Source: Roseibacillus sp. (GTDB lineage: Bacteria; Verrucomicrobiota; Verrucomicrobiae; Verrucomicrobiales; Akkermansiaceae). Taken from it: a stretch of 8,078 bases of DNA. Of the stretch, positions 6,406-8,078 are shown piece by piece; within the stretch, counting starts at the first letter, position 1, and the number at the start of each line of letters is the position of its first letter. The stretch is from NCBI GenBank assembly GCA_002723015.1, contig PBNG01000009.1, positions 35,648-43,725 of the forward strand, in the 5' to 3' direction. The notes under the pieces were generated by a model. That model did not search any database. It was not told the origin of the DNA and worked only from the letters and a program-made list of their open reading frames with translations. Position numbers and translations under genes: made by a program.

Positions 6406-7380
6406 CTACTCACCCTTCCATTGTCCCGCCTCGCGGAATTTGGAATAACGAGCTTCCAGTAACTCTTGTTCTGAGAGCTTCGTGAGAGTATCAATCTGCC
6501 GTACTAAGGCCTCCTTGAGGCTGCGAGCTGCGGCACGCACATCGTGATGAGCTCCACCCAGCGGTTCCGCAATGACCTCATCTACGAGATTCATCGCCGC
6601 AAGGTCTGCCGCTGTGAGACGCATGGCCTCTGCGGCCTCCGGTGCATGCTTTCTGTGCTTCCAGAGGATTGCAGCACAACCCTCGGGACTGATCACTGAA
6701 TAGTAGGAGTTCTCCAGCATAAGAACCCGGTCGGCAACTCCAATTCCCAGCGCGCCTCCCGAACCGCCTTCACCCAGCACTGCGGTTACTATTGGAGTTT
6801 TCAGGTCCATCATCTCTCTCAGGTTACGAGCGATGGCTTCCGCGATATTACGCTCCTCAGCGCCGATCCCGGGAAATGCTCCCGGCGTATCAATCATGGA
6901 AATAACCGGGATACCAAATTTCTCAGCCATCCTCATGAGACGGAGCGCCTTCCTGTAACCCTCTGGATGAGCACTCCCAAAGTTACGCTGAAGGTTCTCT
7001 TTGGTATCTCTCCCCTTCTGATGCCCGATGACGACGCATCTACGTCCTTCCAACATCGCAAATCCACCCGGCATGGCATGGTCATCGCCCACCAGTCGGT
7101 CGCCATGTAATTCGCAAAAGTCATCAAATGCCTCCGTAAGATAATCAAGCATGAACGGTCTTGCGGTGTGCCTTGCTATCTGTACTCGCTGCCAAGGGCT
7201 GAGATTTTCGTAAACCTCCTGCCGCAACTCACCCAGCTTTCCCTCGAGAGCTGAGATCTCGGCGCTAAGATCCATGTTGCCCGACTGAGCCTTCTCCCGC
7301 ATCTGATCCAGCTCGACCTCGAGTTCCGCGATCGGCTTTTCGAAATCGAGAGGTTCAGGACGCCCGCTACTGTCGTTCAT
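6406..7380 (-). CDS. accA: Acetyl-CoA carboxylase carboxyltransferase subunit alpha
   Basis: The product is 324 residues, against about 319 in E. coli. AccA pairs with AccD in the cytosolic carboxyltransferase that moves the carboxyl group from carboxybiotin on AccB to acetyl-CoA, making malonyl-CoA for fatty acid synthesis. Residues about 13-56 form the usual N-terminal coiled helix. The crotonase-fold core follows, with GHQKGRDTKEN at 119-129, IDTPGAFPGIGAEER at 153-167, the oxyanion-type GEGGSGGALGIG at 203-214, and YSVISPEGCAAILWK at 227-241. EPLGGAHHD near 272-280 is also diagnostic. All match the family closely. The gene lies 11 bases after the LysM-protein stop on the same strand. GAGG (7395-7398), inside the end of that gene, is the nearest Shine-Dalgarno-like sequence, 14 bases from ATG 7380, so translation may be coupled. 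accD, accB and accC are not in the window. Confidence 0.97.
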   Translation of the reverse strand: MNDSSGRPEPLDFEKPIAELEVELDQMREKAQSGNMDLSAEISALEGKLGELRQEVYENLSPWQRVQIARHTARPFMLDYLTEAFDDFCELHGDRLVGDDHAMPGGFAMLEGRRCVVIGHQKGRDTKENLQRNFGSAHPEGYRKALRLMRMAEKFGIPVISMIDTPGAFPGIGAEERNIAEAIARNLREMMDLKTPIVTAVLGEGGSGGALGIGVADRVLMLENSYYSVISPEGCAAILWKHRKHAPEAAEAMRLTAADLAAMNLVDEVIAEPLGGAHHDVRAAARSLKEALVRQIDTLTKLSEQELLEARYSKFREAGQWKGE

Positions 7381-7391
7381 CGTTGCTGATA

Positions 7392-8078
7392 CTACCTCGT
7401 AGCAAAGCGGACTTCCACCTCGTTACCAACTCTTAAAAGAAGGGCCAGCTCCTCCATATCGGCCCCGGAGAGAAAAAAACCCCTGCCCTGATCCTCTTCC
7501 TCGATTTCCATAACCTCCCGTAACTGCAGTCCCCGGTGGTCTAGGATCAGGACTTTTCTTGCATTGCGATAGCTCTCGAACTTCACCGGAGAGACACGCC
7601 CTCCGCTTTCCAGCAAACCGATCTTCTGCCCGATTCGTGACCTGAGCGCCCCTCCACCGTCACGGGCCTTCGCATGGAGCAGGTCATAACTCTTGAGCAG
7701 GCGCCCCTCCCGATAAAGGCTGAGGAGCTTTCTCGGAACATCTATCTTAACATTAAAGTTCAGGGGCAACAGGACGAGCTCATCACCGGGGAACAGCTTA
7801 TCGATTCGCTGCAAGCCATTCATATGCATGATGCAATCAAGGGTTGTGCCATGAATCTGAGCAATCCTCGTAAAATTATCTCCTGATTTCACTTCGTACA
7901 TCATCTTCCCTTCCATCACTTCTGTCGAAAGCAGGTCATCAAGATTGAGTTCCCCTAGGATCCTCCTCGCCTCAGAGGCACTCGGAGACGAGGGATAAAC
8001 CCCTACCAGAAATTCGAGTTTCTCACGGGCCTCTCCGAACTGGCCTGTGGCGAGCAATTCCCTTGCGCGATCAAATGC
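7392..8078 (-). CDS. TPR-like / LysM protein with degenerate L,D-transpeptidase-like C-terminus, 5'-truncated
   Basis: The frame stays open to the window's right edge, so the N-terminus, including any signal peptide, is missing; 228 residues are visible. TTG 8057 is an internal Leu, because the frame before it (AFDRARE) continues the same helix. Fragment residues 1-45 look like a TPR-type helical pair (LLATGQFGEAREKLEFLV, then SEARRILGELN). About 61-105 is a LysM module, YEVKSGDNFTRIAQIHGTTL to LFPGDELVLLP, which binds peptidoglycan glycans. About 107-228 resembles the YkuD L,D-transpeptidase fold: a beta-start FNVKIDVPRKLLSLYREGRL, then DHRG (H181), then FLSGADMEELALLLRVGNEVEV, which parallels the tail after the SHGCIR motif. 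The catalytic Cys is absent; the only Cys visible lies in the LysM part. A cell-wall-binding, probably non-enzymatic, envelope role is inferred. It is the upstream partner of accA in one operon. Confidence 0.75.
   Translation of the reverse strand, partial: AFDRARELLATGQFGEAREKLEFLVGVYPSSPSASEARRILGELNLDDLLSTEVMEGKMMYEVKSGDNFTRIAQIHGTTLDCIMHMNGLQRIDKLFPGDELVLLPLNFNVKIDVPRKLLSLYREGRLLKSYDLLHAKARDGGGALRSRIGQKIGLLESGGRVSPVKFESYRNARKVLILDHRGLQLREVMEIEEEDQGRGFFLSGADMEELALLLRVGNEVEVRFATR

Noticed and set aside
7473..7479. Seven-base T run on the coding strand of the LysM gene, considered as a frameshift that destroyed the transpeptidase motif.
   Set aside because: The residues after the run still fit the YkuD-like tail in the same frame, and no Cys codon context is restored by eye, so a simple frameshift is not supported.
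1..8078. Search for CRISPR arrays, insertion sequences, tRNA genes, prophage or defence genes.
   Set aside because: No spaced repeats, transposase motifs, terminal inverted repeats, tRNA-like cloverleaf sequences or phage or defence domains were seen on either strand; nearly all the DNA is accounted for by housekeeping and envelope genes.

Overview
The window looks like ordinary chromosomal DNA from a bacterium of the PVC superphylum, most likely Verrucomicrobiota. The main evidence is the 760-residue secreted protein at 4073-6355. It joins a sorbosone-dehydrogenase-like beta-propeller, helical repeats and a CxxCH cytochrome c domain, an architecture typical of Verrucomicrobium and Pirellula relatives. 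The alpha-toroid (squalene-cyclase-like) protein fragment at the left edge also fits that group. This is an inference from protein style; there is no rRNA or other phylogenetic marker here.

Layout from left to right. Positions 1-354 hold the C-terminal end of a prenyltransferase/squalene-cyclase-repeat protein. After a 118-base gap come two overlapping genes for exported proteins: a small protein resembling the SecD periplasmic P1 'head' (473-979), then an M23 zinc endopeptidase (979-2022) that starts on the last base of the preceding stop codon. A 92-base spacer with a possible promoter leads to a second tight pair: mnmH/selU, the tRNA 2-selenouridine synthase (2115-3185), and a TatD-family metal-dependent hydrolase (3182-3997), overlapping by four bases (ATGA). 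A 75-base spacer precedes the exported dehydrogenase-like cytochrome c protein (4073-6355). A 50-base convergent junction separates this rightward block from a leftward operon. That operon carries a 5'-truncated TPR-like/LysM protein (7392-8078) followed 11 bases later by accA (6406-7380), the carboxyltransferase alpha subunit of acetyl-CoA carboxylase.

The window mixes envelope functions (M23 peptidase, LysM protein, SecD-like exported protein, exported cytochrome), core metabolism (accA) and RNA modification or quality control (mnmH, tatD). I see no mobile elements, CRISPR arrays, tRNA or rRNA genes, defence islands or compositional breaks. No gap between genes exceeds about 120 bases. No clear previously undescribed system stands out. 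The best leads are an apparently catalytically dead L,D-transpeptidase-like domain behind the LysM module, and a stand-alone SecD-P1-like exported protein coupled to a peptidoglycan peptidase.
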